This document shows positions 1-6,573 of a stretch of DNA of 12,314 bases, in pieces; position 1 is the first letter of the stretch, and every line of letters starts with the position of its first letter. The stretch is from positions 1 to 12,314 of the forward strand of contig JAITVW010000029.1 of assembly GCA_031285605.1 (NCBI GenBank), in the 5' to 3' direction. Source of the stretch: Fusobacteriales bacterium (lineage in GTDB: Bacteria > Fusobacteriota > Fusobacteriia > Fusobacteriales > Leptotrichiaceae). The notes below the pieces were generated by a model. The model was not told the origin of the DNA. It saw only the letters and a program-made list of their open reading frames with translations, and did not search any database. A program made the translations under genes and the position numbers.

Positions 1-674
1 CTATAAGAAAAAGTCTGAAAAATCCTGATACAGACGGTCCTGAAATAGTCTATTCAATAGCTATGGATGTAGGAAACGAAGCTGATAAAGCAGATCTTAT
101 AAAAAGAAATCTTTTATACGGCGCAGTAATATATTCCAAGGGAAAACTGGGAGAGGAACCGGTAAGAAGTCAGGGGCATATACACAGTGTATCAGCATCA
201 TGCGGGATGTCAACTCCGGAAGTTTATGAAATATGGCAGGGAAAGGCAGTTATCTATATGCAGGAAACCGCAGATGACAGTCCGGGAAGGTGCTTTGCAG
301 TGGAAGCAACAGAAGGAGATGTGGTAATAGTTCCGCCGTTTTGGGCTCACTATACAGTAAATGCAAATCCGGAAGAAAATATGGTATTTGGTGCATGGTG
401 TGTAAGAGATTACGGATTTGACTATGATAAAGTCAGGGAGCATAAGGGACTTGCATTTTTTCCAATATTGGACTACAATAACAAAATAAACTGGATAAAA
501 AATGAATTATATAAGAATCAGGAACTGGAAATAAAAAAACCTCGTCTTTACAATGAATTTAGCATAGAAAAAGGTATTTCCATTTATGAGCAGTATTTGA
601 AAGACAGGGGGAAATTCATGTTTGTAGCAGATCCGATGCTGAAACTAAAAGAATGGAAAAATTTCATTCCTTAA
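1..674 (+). CDS. Cupin-type (archaeal-type) glucose-6-phosphate isomerase, 5' end outside window
   Basis: Probable metal-dependent isomerase interconverting glucose 6-phosphate and fructose 6-phosphate in the cytosol. The reading frame is open from base 3 with no start seen, so the gene begins upstream. The ATG at 63 is internal, because the codons before it are open and read like protein. Numbering from that Met, the sequence shows GHIH (H39, H41), PEVYE (E53) and PPFWAHYTVN (H96). This is the His-x-His, Glu, His metal set of the small cupin PGI family typified by Pyrococcus furiosus. The loop between the second His and the Glu is about five residues longer than in that archaeal enzyme. The gene is 25 bases upstream of a GntR-type regulator and probably shares its transcript, which suggests a sugar-catabolic operon. 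Another cupin sugar-phosphate isomerase activity cannot be excluded. Confidence 0.8.
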   Translation, partial: IRKSLKNPDTDGPEIVYSIAMDVGNEADKADLIKRNLLYGAVIYSKGKLGEEPVRSQGHIHSVSASCGMSTPEVYEIWQGKAVIYMQETADDSPGRCFAVEATEGDVVIVPPFWAHYTVNANPEENMVFGAWCVRDYGFDYDKVREHKGLAFFPILDYNNKINWIKNELYKNQELEIKKPRLYNEFSIEKGISIYEQYLKDRGKFMFVADPMLKLKEWKNFIP

Positions 675-699
675 CTGATTTTATAGGGAGAATGCACTT

Positions 700-1458
700 A
701 TGAGAAAAGAAGTTGATAAAAATTCTGATGAAAAACTTTATAAACAAGTAGAAAATATATTGCTTGAGCTTATAAATGAGGAACCTTACAGTAAGGGTTT
801 TTACCTGCCGAACGAACTTGAGCTGATGAAAAGGCTGAATGTAAGCAGACATACAGTAAGAAAGGCTATGGACAGTCTTGTTTTACGCAGACTTATTATA
901 CGTGAAAAAGGCAGAGGGACAAAGGTTAATCTTGACAGAAAGAAAGTAAAAACGACTTTGAACTCATGGCATAGTTTTACAGATGAAATGTTTTTCCAAG
1001 GGTCTGAACTAAAACATATAAATAAAAAAATAGTAATGGAAGATTTTCCTGATGAGATAAAGGATATTTTTGGTCTTGACAGGAATAGAGAATACAAAGG
1101 TCCTGTACTATACAGGGAAAGCGGTTTGAACAACAGCATAGATATATATTTTCAGAGTTATTTTAATCCTGAAATAAATCTGGATAAAGATGATGATTTT
1201 ATAAACGGTAATTTTACAAAGCTTTATGATTATCTGGAAAAGAATTACGGCATTTTTACAGTGGTATCTGATGAAGAAGTAACAGCAGCGATGCCTGCGG
1301 AGGGGTTAAAAGAGATACTTGATATTAATGATAAAATTCCGGTATTATGCAGAAAAAGACTTGTTTATGACAAATTTGGGCAGAAAATAGAATATAATAC
1401 AGGGTATTACAGAGCTGACAGATTTGTGTATAACATAAGTCTGAAGCGGGAAGTATAG
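700..1458 (+). CDS. GntR-family (HutC subfamily) transcriptional regulator
   Basis: Cytosolic DNA-binding repressor or activator of 252 residues, the usual length for GntR/HutC proteins. Residues about 10-78 form the winged helix-turn-helix: LPNELELMKRLNVSRHTV carries the recognition helix and LIIREKGRGTKV is the wing. Residues about 95-245 look like a UTRA effector-binding domain, which in this subfamily usually senses a sugar phosphate or related metabolite. The start is the ATG at 700, preceded by AGGGAG at a good distance. The gene lies just after the cupin glucose-6-phosphate isomerase and is followed by a terminator, so it is probably the last gene of that operon and its local regulator. 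The effector cannot be told from sequence. Confidence 0.9.
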   Translation: MRKEVDKNSDEKLYKQVENILLELINEEPYSKGFYLPNELELMKRLNVSRHTVRKAMDSLVLRRLIIREKGRGTKVNLDRKKVKTTLNSWHSFTDEMFFQGSELKHINKKIVMEDFPDEIKDIFGLDRNREYKGPVLYRESGLNNSIDIYFQSYFNPEINLDKDDDFINGNFTKLYDYLEKNYGIFTVVSDEEVTAAMPAEGLKEILDINDKIPVLCRKRLVYDKFGQKIEYNTGYYRADRFVYNISLKREV

Positions 1459-1464
1459 ATATGA

Positions 1465-1502
1465 AAAAAGCTGTATCAAAGTATTTTTGATGCAGTTTTT
1501 TA
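1465..1502 (+). terminator. Intrinsic terminator after the first GntR gene
   Basis: CTGTATCAA (1471-1479) pairs with TTGATGCAG (1487-1495), nine base pairs including one G-U, with a seven-base loop, followed by TTTTTT. A matching A-run lies on the 5' side, so the hairpin could also work for transcripts from the other strand. Confidence 0.8.
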
Positions 1503-1546
1503 AATACGGCAGTTTTAGTTTTATCCGGAGGAAAGCGGCTAAAAAG

Positions 1547-1765
1547 ATAAAAAAAGTAATAATCATAAATGGTACAATGGGAGTGTGGAAGGGTACAGTA
1601 AGTGAGCTGTTTTTAAAAGAAATGTAAAACAGTATATATCTTGACGGTGACTGAGTGAAATATTGAAATGGTTCTGAAAAATATTATATTTCTGCAGAAT
1701 AAATCCGCAGTAAAAAGAATGTTTTATAACAGTTTCAAAAGTGCAGGAGAGTTATTATATGAGTG
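1547..1765 (+). pseudogene. Remnant of a P-loop (AAA-type) nucleotide kinase gene
   Basis: In one frame the DNA reads KVIIINGTMGVWKGTVSELF, then LKEM, a stop (1625-1627), NSIYLDGD, a stop (1652-1654) and VKY. This matches the start of small P-loop kinases that begin IIINGTMGVGKSTVSxLL and continue to LDGDW. The Walker A Gly and Ser have become Trp and Gly, and two stops interrupt the frame, the second exactly where the family has Trp. Codon 1547-1549 is ATA, possibly a ruined ATG, with GGAGG at 1527-1531. Another frame (1668-1765) reads MVLKNIIFLQNKSAVK; NIIF could be the later ENIIFCW segment after a deletion, but this is weak. The family assignment is recalled from known sequences. The region is surely non-functional as a kinase. 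Confidence 0.7.
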
Positions 1766-1800
1766 ATTCGGTTAACATAAATAAAATAAATTTTATTTTT

Positions 1801-1828
1801 TTGTAAATTCATAGTATAATATCATAAT
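1801..1828 (+). promoter_or_regulatory. Probable sigma-70 promoter for the His/Cys-tail gene
   Basis: TTGTAA (1801-1806) and CATAAT (1823-1828) are 16 bases apart, and transcription would start near 1835. An overlapping TATAAT at 1815-1820 is an alternative -10 box but has only a poor -35. The rest of the gene-free stretch 1459-1894 holds the terminator, the kinase remnant and an A/T-only dyad around 1784-1800. Confidence 0.45.
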
Positions 1829-1894
1829 GAAATATAAAAATACTAAAGCAAATCAGATGGTACATAAAATAAAAAACCATAGAAGGAGAAAAGT

Positions 1895-2449
1895 ATGACT
1901 GAAAATAAAGAATTTCAACAAAAAATTAGTGAATTAATGGGGAAATCGGAATTTTTACATTATTTCCACAATACAATAGAAATAAATTATGCTGTATTTT
2001 TTATATTATTCAGTGTAGTATGGTCAATGGAAAAAAATGAAGGAAATGAGGAAGAAAATCTAAAACTTTCTTATCCTGTAAACGGGAAAAGCTTTGGAAC
2101 TGAATTTGAAATAACGGCATTCAGAATAGTAACAAATGAAAGCGGTTATGGGAATGTTATTTTTACGGATAATAACGGACATGAAGTATCTATGGAATTA
2201 TTAAGTGCACTATACTTAATGGAAGCTTCATTCAGTTCGCTGGCTAAGTATAGTGATGAAAAGCTGGACTTCCTGTTAAAAAATATTGAAGGAAATGTAG
2301 ATAGATTTTTGAACGAACGCAGCCAGCATGAACACAAGCACGAACATGGAGAAGGATGCGGATGCAGTCATGACCACGATCATGACCATGAAAACTGTGA
2401 TTGTAAAGAAGAGGGGCATGAGTGCGGATGCGGTCATAATCACGGTTAA
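1895..2449 (+). CDS. Unrecognised protein with His/Cys-rich metal-binding tail
   Basis: A 184-residue soluble protein that I do not recognise. It starts at ATG 1895 after AGAAGGAG. Residues 1-142 are an ordinary mixed domain, with a hydrophobic stretch near residues 31-45 (YAVFFILFSVVW) that is too short and isolated to call a confident membrane helix. The last 42 residues (143-184) are extreme: 11 His and 6 Cys, arranged as HEHKHEH, CGC, HDHDHDH, CDC, CGC and HNH. Tails like this bind nickel, zinc or copper in chaperones such as HypB and SlyD, but the body does not resemble either, so only metal binding is inferred. A GNAT acetyltransferase starts 19 bases downstream and is probably co-transcribed. 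The role is unknown; metal storage, delivery or sensing are possibilities. Confidence 0.85.
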   Translation: MTENKEFQQKISELMGKSEFLHYFHNTIEINYAVFFILFSVVWSMEKNEGNEEENLKLSYPVNGKSFGTEFEITAFRIVTNESGYGNVIFTDNNGHEVSMELLSALYLMEASFSSLAKYSDEKLDFLLKNIEGNVDRFLNERSQHEHKHEHGEGCGCSHDHDHDHENCDCKEEGHECGCGHNHG

Positions 2450-2468
2450 TCAGAGAAACGGGGAAAAA

Positions 2469-2978
2469 ATGGAATTAGTGGAAGCAAACGGGATTGAAGA
2501 TTTTAAGTTTCTTTATGAACTTGAAACCGATCCTGAAATTATTGATTATTATCATCCAAATTTCAATGAAAACGGAAAAATGGAGTTTTTAAGTTATGAT
2601 AAAACAATGAAAGAATATGAAAATCAAAGTGTAAAAAAAATATATATTGTAAAACATAATAGTGAAAGAATAGGAACTTTTTCTGTAATCAGGGATTTTG
2701 AATATCTGGTTAAAAAATGGGAAAGTACTGCATGGATATCTTTAGCCTTTATAAAAAAATATCACGGTAATCAGGTAGTAAAAGATTCTTATTTTTTATT
2801 TGAAGAAAAACTGAAAGATGACGGCTATAAGAAAATTGAGCTCGGAGTATTTGAATTTAACATAAGAGCCAGAAGATTTTATGAAAAAATCGGCTATAAT
2901 CAGATAGCATGTCTGAAAGATTTTACATATTATAATGGAAAATGGTGGGCAGATTACAGATATGAAAAAAACATATAG
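2469..2978 (+). CDS. GNAT-family N-acetyltransferase
   Basis: Acetyl-CoA-dependent N-acetyltransferase of 169 residues, a normal single GNAT domain; the substrate is unknown. The centre reads STAWISLAFIKKYHGNQVVK (beta-4 and the pyrophosphate-binding turn), followed by KIELGVFEFNIRARRFYEKI, the typical beta-5/alpha-4 segment ending in GY. The turn is KKYHGNQV rather than the usual Q/R-x-x-G-x-G/A, so the second glycine is missing. I chose the ATG at 2469, behind GGGG at 2460-2463, although the frame is open back to 2328. That upstream part lies over the His/Cys-tail coding sequence in another frame and has no GNAT character. The gene follows the His/Cys-tail gene by 19 bases, so the two probably form an operon. 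A role in acetylating a ribosomal protein or small amine cannot be judged. Confidence 0.85.
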   Translation: MELVEANGIEDFKFLYELETDPEIIDYYHPNFNENGKMEFLSYDKTMKEYENQSVKKIYIVKHNSERIGTFSVIRDFEYLVKKWESTAWISLAFIKKYHGNQVVKDSYFLFEEKLKDDGYKKIELGVFEFNIRARRFYEKIGYNQIACLKDFTYYNGKWWADYRYEKNI

Positions 2979-3018
2979 AATAAAAGATACATTTTAACAG
3001 ACAATCAAAAAGGAACCA

Positions 3019-3172
3019 GTGTAGCATCCGTTTGCAATTAGTCAGACGGTACTGCCTGTTTTATCATCAAAAGCGTTATTATTAGTCGGCGTAGGTATAA
3101 TACATCTACGTCGATTGCCTTAGAGTGATAAAATCCGGCACTGTTTAACTAAAGGTAAACGGAATGCCGCGC
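3019..3172 (+). repeat. Long imperfect foldback (MITE-like element or structured RNA)
   Basis: Almost the whole gap between the acetyltransferase and the flavodoxin folds on itself. Paired blocks by hand: 3019-3022 with 3169-3172; 3024-3035 with 3155-3167 (one bulged A); 3038-3050 with 3140-3152 (one mismatch); 3054-3056 with 3137-3139; 3058-3066 with 3126-3134; and an inner stem 3085-3094 with 3106-3115 around an 11-base loop. Several pairs are G-U when read as + strand RNA. By hand count 65 of 154 bases are G or C, clearly above the neighbouring genes. No open reading frame, U-tract or clear target-site duplication was found. It could be a decayed foldback element, a small RNA or a 5' leader for the flavodoxin gene. 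Confidence 0.6.
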
Positions 3173-3197
3173 AAAAATATCAGTGGGGTAAAAACAT

Positions 3198-3629
3198 ATG
3201 TCAAGAATAATTATTTTTTATTCCCGTACGGGAAATACAAAAATCATAGCAGAAGAGTATGCGGGAGAAAATAAAACAGCTATTTATGGAATAAAGGATT
3301 TGGTAAACAGGAGAGGTTTTTTCGGGGTTGTTAAATCTGCATTTCAGGCTGTATTAAAAACACCGACACCTATAGATGAACTATCAATAGATATTTCTGC
3401 TTACAGCAGAGTAATATTATGCACGCCTGTCTGGTTCGGGGGGATACCGTCACCGGTAAGGACATTTATAAAAAAATACGGGCAGTTAGTAAATAAAGTA
3501 GAGTATATAGTTACACATAAAAATGAGAGAAAAAACTACAGAAAAATTATGAGAGAAATGGATAAGCTGATGGGGAAAGTTCATGTCAGAGAAGCCCGTG
3601 TATTAATAACAGGAAAACAAAAAAATTAA
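3198..3629 (+). CDS. Small flavodoxin-like protein
   Basis: Probable FMN-binding electron carrier or flavodoxin-fold enzyme of 143 residues, cytosolic. Residues 4-14 (IIIFYSRTGNT) are the first beta strand and phosphate-binding loop of flavodoxins. Residues 73-90 (ILCTPVWFGGIPSPVRTF) form the second flavin loop, with Trp79 placed to stack on the isoalloxazine ring. The C-terminal part (VTHKNERKNYRKIMREMDKL) resembles other short flavodoxin-family proteins of anaerobes. It starts at ATG 3198, with GTGGGG at 3183-3188 as ribosome binding site. It sits alone between the foldback and a terminator hairpin, so no redox partner is visible. A quinone- or nitro-reductase-like role is possible but unsupported. 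Confidence 0.85.
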   Translation: MSRIIIFYSRTGNTKIIAEEYAGENKTAIYGIKDLVNRRGFFGVVKSAFQAVLKTPTPIDELSIDISAYSRVILCTPVWFGGIPSPVRTFIKKYGQLVNKVEYIVTHKNERKNYRKIMREMDKLMGKVHVREARVLITGKQKN

Positions 3630-3632
3630 AAA

Positions 3633-3677
3633 CAGTAATTAAAATGGCTGTGCCGAATCGGGTGCAGCCATTTACTG
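3633..3677 (+). terminator. Hairpin after the flavodoxin gene, probable terminator
   Basis: AAATGGCTG (3642-3650) pairs perfectly with CAGCCATTT (3665-3673), and CC (3653-3654) can pair with GG (3661-3662). As an alternative outer helix, CAGTAA (3633-3638) matches TTACTG (3672-3677). The U-run after the stem is short, so termination may be incomplete. Confidence 0.6.
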
Positions 3678-3730
3678 CAGCTTGAATATAAAATAATTAT
3701 TGATATTATAAATCTCTAAAAAAAAGTATA

Positions 3731-3758
3731 TTGACAATTTTCAAATAAGATTTAAAAT
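3731..3758 (+). promoter_or_regulatory. Sigma-70 promoter for the MmcQ/YjbR gene
   Basis: A perfect TTGACA (3731-3736) and TAAAAT (3753-3758) are 16 bases apart. Transcription would start near 3765, leaving a leader of about 40 bases before the ATG at 3804. Confidence 0.7.
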
Positions 3759-3803
3759 AAAGAGACTAAGAATGATCAATAAAAAAAGAAATGAGGAGAC
3801 ATA

Positions 3804-4178
3804 ATGCCGAAATTTAAGATTTATAAAAAAATTTGTTTAATGCTGCCGGAAAGTGAAGAGGCATATCCTTTCGGACCGGAAAATTGTGTTATAAAAGTAA
3901 ATGATAAAATGTTTGCCATTTTAGATGAAGTTGAGATATCTCTGAAATGTAATCCTGATCTGGCTCTTGATTACCGTGAAATGTATGAGGGAGTGAAGCC
4001 GGGCTATCATTTAAATAAAAAACACTGGAATACTGTAGTTTTGGAATCAGATGTAAAAAGAAAGGCTGTAGTGGAGATGATAATACATTCTTACAAATGT
4101 GTAGTCGGAAAAATGCCAAAGGCTGTAAGAGAAATGCTTCTGACTAAGCTTGCAGATCAGATGGAATTTTTGAAATAA
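3804..4178 (+). CDS. MmcQ/YjbR-family protein
   Basis: A 124-residue protein of the MmcQ/YjbR family (formerly DUF419), at the family's normal length. These small cytosolic proteins share a fold with some DNA-binding domains, but no function is established. Family landmarks in order: ESEEAYPFGPEN near residues 16-27, KMFAILDE, the lysine in SLKCNPDLA, PGYHLNKKHWNTVVL near residues 67-81, and a late SYKCV helix. It starts at ATG 3804 behind GAGGAG and has its own promoter with a consensus -35. The next gene is a GntR regulator 101 bases downstream, and nothing links the two functionally. Confidence 0.85.
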   Translation: MPKFKIYKKICLMLPESEEAYPFGPENCVIKVNDKMFAILDEVEISLKCNPDLALDYREMYEGVKPGYHLNKKHWNTVVLESDVKRKAVVEMIIHSYKCVVGKMPKAVREMLLTKLADQMEFLK

Positions 4179-4279
4179 TAAACAACTTTATTTTTTAAAT
4201 AAAATGTGGTACATTAAAAAAAAGAACCTGTAAATACTGTAATAAAAATATAAACCTTAATAACTGCGGAAGGGGAAAA

Positions 4280-4999
4280 ATGAAAAAATATCTGGCTATT
4301 TCAAAAGATATTCGGGAAAAAATATTTAATAAAACATATAAACAGGGAATGAAACTTCCTTACGAATACGAATTGTGCGAAGAATACAGGTGTAATAAGC
4401 AGACTATGAAGAAGGCTCTGGAAATACTTGTAAGTGAAGGACTGATTATCAGAAGAAGAGGAGCAGGAACTTTTGTAAAAAATACAATAAACACAGAGAG
4501 AACTCCGGAACTGACTTATGGACACTATATAAAGGGGTTTACCAAACATTTTACATCCTTGGGCGAAGTAGAGACAAAAGTACTCCGGTTTAATGTTATT
4601 CCTTCTGATCTGGAAACTGCGGATAAACTGAAGATAAAAAAAGGAGATTTTGTATACTGTATAGAGCGTGTACGAAAGGTTAACGGGATTCCGCATGTAA
4701 TAGAACTGATGTATATGCCTATATCTGTTATTACTAATCTTAGACAGGAAGATGTGGAAGGTTCAATATATATGTATATAGAAGACAAGCTTGGGAAAAA
4801 AATACAGGGAAGCAACCAGCTGATAAAAGCTTATCCTTCCAATGAACATGATCAGAGTAATCTGGGGCTGGAGAAATGCGAGCCTGTAGTGGAAGTAGAA
4901 AAAACAGCTTATCTGACAACCGGCGTTCCGTTTGAATATTCGAGATTAAGATTTCACTATAAACATTTTAGCTTTTATGCAGTGGTTAATAAGATATAG
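4280..4999 (+). CDS. GntR-family (HutC subfamily) regulator of the beta-glucoside locus
   Basis: A 239-residue regulator. Residues 1-66 are the GntR winged helix-turn-helix: KLPYEYELCEEYRCNKQTMK carries the recognition helix and LIIRRRGAGTFV is the wing. Residues about 85-235 match a UTRA ligand domain, with IPHVIELMYMPI and TTGVPFEYSRLRF typical of its core. The start is ATG 4280 behind GGAAGGGG. It lies directly upstream of a GH1 6-phospho-beta-glucosidase and PTS EIIC, so it probably represses or activates those genes in response to a phosphorylated glucoside. A dyad, AATGT-GGT-ACATT, lies at 4203-4215 upstream of this gene and could be an autoregulatory site. It is separated from the glucosidase by a terminator, so it has its own transcript. 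Confidence 0.9.
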   Translation: MKKYLAISKDIREKIFNKTYKQGMKLPYEYELCEEYRCNKQTMKKALEILVSEGLIIRRRGAGTFVKNTINTERTPELTYGHYIKGFTKHFTSLGEVETKVLRFNVIPSDLETADKLKIKKGDFVYCIERVRKVNGIPHVIELMYMPISVITNLRQEDVEGSIYMYIEDKLGKKIQGSNQLIKAYPSNEHDQSNLGLEKCEPVVEVEKTAYLTTGVPFEYSRLRFHYKHFSFYAVVNKI

Positions 5000-5005
5000 A
5001 ATAAG

Positions 5006-5038
5006 AAGATTATCTAATGATTAAGATAGTCTTTTTTT
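5006..5038 (+). terminator. Intrinsic terminator between gntR and the glucosidase
   Basis: AAGATTATCT (5006-5015) pairs with AGATAGTCTT (5024-5033) over ten pairs with one G-U, followed by a run of seven T (5032-5038). Confidence 0.85.
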
Positions 5039-5048
5039 ATTTCCTGAT

Positions 5049-5103
5049 AAAGTACTATATATATTTTTAAAAATACCGTACTTTTAAAAATAAAGTATTG
5101 TAT
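5049..5103 (+). promoter_or_regulatory. Three operator-like boxes upstream of the glucosidase
   Basis: AAAGTACTATAT (5049-5060, +), AAAGTACGGTAT (5073-5084, read on the - strand) and AAAGTATTGTAT (5092-5103, +) are variants of one 12-base box. The two + strand copies are 43 bases apart, about four helical turns. A 14-base palindrome of A/T lies at 5062-5075. The boxes sit just upstream of a TATAAT at 5124-5129. They are likely binding sites for the neighbouring GntR protein, but this is an inference from position. Confidence 0.45.
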
Positions 5104-5129
5104 TTTTTGAAAAACTGTGCTACTATAAT
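5098..5129 (+). promoter_or_regulatory. Promoter of the glucosidase-PTS operon
   Basis: A perfect -10, TATAAT (5124-5129), lies 24 bases before the ATG. No good -35 is found: TATTTT (5101-5106) has 17-base spacing but little match, and TTGTAT (5098-5103) is 20 bases away. A weak -35 overlapping the third operator-like box fits a regulated promoter. Confidence 0.5.
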
Positions 5130-5153
5130 TTTAAACAAGCACAGGAGGAAAAC

Positions 5154-6539
5154 ATGGAAAAAAAATATTTGTTTCCTGAAAAATTCTGGTGGGGAGCATC
5201 AACAAGCGCTACACAGACAGAAGGGGCAGAATCTGGTGATGGAAAGGGAGAAAATATCTGGGATTATTCATCAAAGAAATTTAACAACAGATTTTATGAT
5301 GGAATTACAAGCGAGCGGACATCTACTTTTTACAAGAATTATAAAACAGATATAAAACTTATGAAAGACATACACCTGAACTCATTTAGAACATCTATAT
5401 CATGGTCAAGATTAATACCTGACGGAACAGGAAAAATTAATGAAAAAGCAGTGGAATTCTATAATAATGTCATAAACGAACTTACGGAAGAAGGAATAGA
5501 GACCTTTATAAATCTTTATCATTTTGATATGCCGATGGTACTGCAGGAAAAGGGCGGATTCGAGAACAGGGAAGTAGTGGAAGCTTATGCGGAATATGCA
5601 AAAAAATGTTTTGAACTTTTTGGTGACAGGGTAAAATACTGGTTCACTTTCAATGAGCCGATGATACCTGCAGAAGCAGGGTATCTCCATGACAGACACT
5701 ATCCTTATGCGGTAGATTTTAAAAGAGCTGCCAAAGTGCTTCATAATATAATAATTGCTCACTGCAAAGCTGTAAAGATATACAGAAATATGAAGCCGGG
5801 CGGACAGATAGGAATCATAACGGATGTAATTCCGGTATATCCGAGAAGTGAAAATCCAAAAGATATCAAAGCAGCAGAAGCAGCAGATCTTTTTTATACA
5901 CGGAGTATTAATGAGCCTGTATTATTGGGGGAATATCCGCAGGAGCTGATAGAGATACTCAGAGAATATAATCAGGTACCTGAAACAGAAGAAGGAGATA
6001 TTGATTTAATAAAAGAAACAAAGATAGATATTCTTGGAATAAATTACTATAAGCCGAGAAGGGTAAAAGCAAAGGAATATGAAGTAAATAAAAATGGTAT
6101 TTTTATGCCCGAATGGTTCTTCGATTCTTATGAAATGCCCGGCAGACGTATGAACAGATCAAGAGGAATAGAGATTTATCCCGAAGGAATCTATGACATA
6201 GCACTGATGATAAAGGAAAAATATAATAATATACCATGGTTTGTTTCAGAAAATGGAATAGGTACAGAGGGTGAAGAAAAATTTATAAAAGACGGAATGG
6301 TACAGGATCAGTATAGAATTGACTTTCTCAAAGAACATCTGCAGTATCTTCATAAGGGAATAAAAGAAGGAAGTAACTGTCTTGGTTATCAGATGTGGAC
6401 TTTTATAGACTGTTGGTCATGGATAAATGCATATAAAAACAGATACGGCTTTTACAGGCTGGATTATGAAACACAGGAGCGTACAGTAAAAAAGTCAGGT
6501 TTATGGTTTAGGGATGTAATAGATAATAACGGTTTTTAA
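5154..6539 (+). CDS. 6-phospho-beta-glucosidase (glycoside hydrolase family 1)
   Basis: Hydrolyses a 6-phosphorylated beta-glucoside, brought in by the PTS, to glucose 6-phosphate and an aglycone or sugar; cytosolic. The 461 residues cover a complete GH1 barrel. FWWGASTSATQTEG near the N-terminus is the family signature, TFNEP holds the acid/base Glu168, and SENG holds the nucleophile Glu366. Near the C-terminus CWSWINAYKNRYGF supplies Ser422, Lys428 and Tyr431, consistent with the Ser/Lys/Tyr phosphate site of phospho-glycosidases and unlike the Glu-Trp found there in plain beta-glucosidases. The Lys is six residues after the Ser; in some relatives it is seven. The start is ATG 5154 behind AGGAGG. 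PTS EIIC follows in the same operon, supporting a phosphorylated substrate. The exact sugar (cellobiose, arbutin, salicin or similar) is not determined. Confidence 0.92.
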   Translation: MEKKYLFPEKFWWGASTSATQTEGAESGDGKGENIWDYSSKKFNNRFYDGITSERTSTFYKNYKTDIKLMKDIHLNSFRTSISWSRLIPDGTGKINEKAVEFYNNVINELTEEGIETFINLYHFDMPMVLQEKGGFENREVVEAYAEYAKKCFELFGDRVKYWFTFNEPMIPAEAGYLHDRHYPYAVDFKRAAKVLHNIIIAHCKAVKIYRNMKPGGQIGIITDVIPVYPRSENPKDIKAAEAADLFYTRSINEPVLLGEYPQELIEILREYNQVPETEEGDIDLIKETKIDILGINYYKPRRVKAKEYEVNKNGIFMPEWFFDSYEMPGRRMNRSRGIEIYPEGIYDIALMIKEKYNNIPWFVSENGIGTEGEEKFIKDGMVQDQYRIDFLKEHLQYLHKGIKEGSNCLGYQMWTFIDCWSWINAYKNRYGFYRLDYETQERTVKKSGLWFRDVIDNNGF

Positions 6540-6573
6540 TTAAGGAAAATATAGAGGAAGAAAGGAAGTTAGG

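Noticed and set aside
1760..1807. 15-codon frame MSDSVNINKINFIFL with AGGAG upstream
   Set aside because: Too short, ends in A/T-only sequence and overlaps the -35 of the predicted promoter; probably chance within the decayed region.
2328..2468. Possible longer N-terminus for the GNAT protein
   Set aside because: The open frame here overlaps the His/Cys tail of the preceding gene. Its Met/Thr-rich translation is a frame shadow of the CAT/GAC repeats, and the ATG at 2469 starts the recognisable domain.
3889..4119. Minus-strand open frames over the YjbR, gntR, lysA and other genes
   Set aside because: All are antisense to well-supported genes, with composition typical of shadows and no own ribosome sites.
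5098..5355. 85-codon frame overlapping the start of the glucosidase
   Set aside because: It is a shifted reading of the GH1 gene with no ribosome site and no recognisable protein character.
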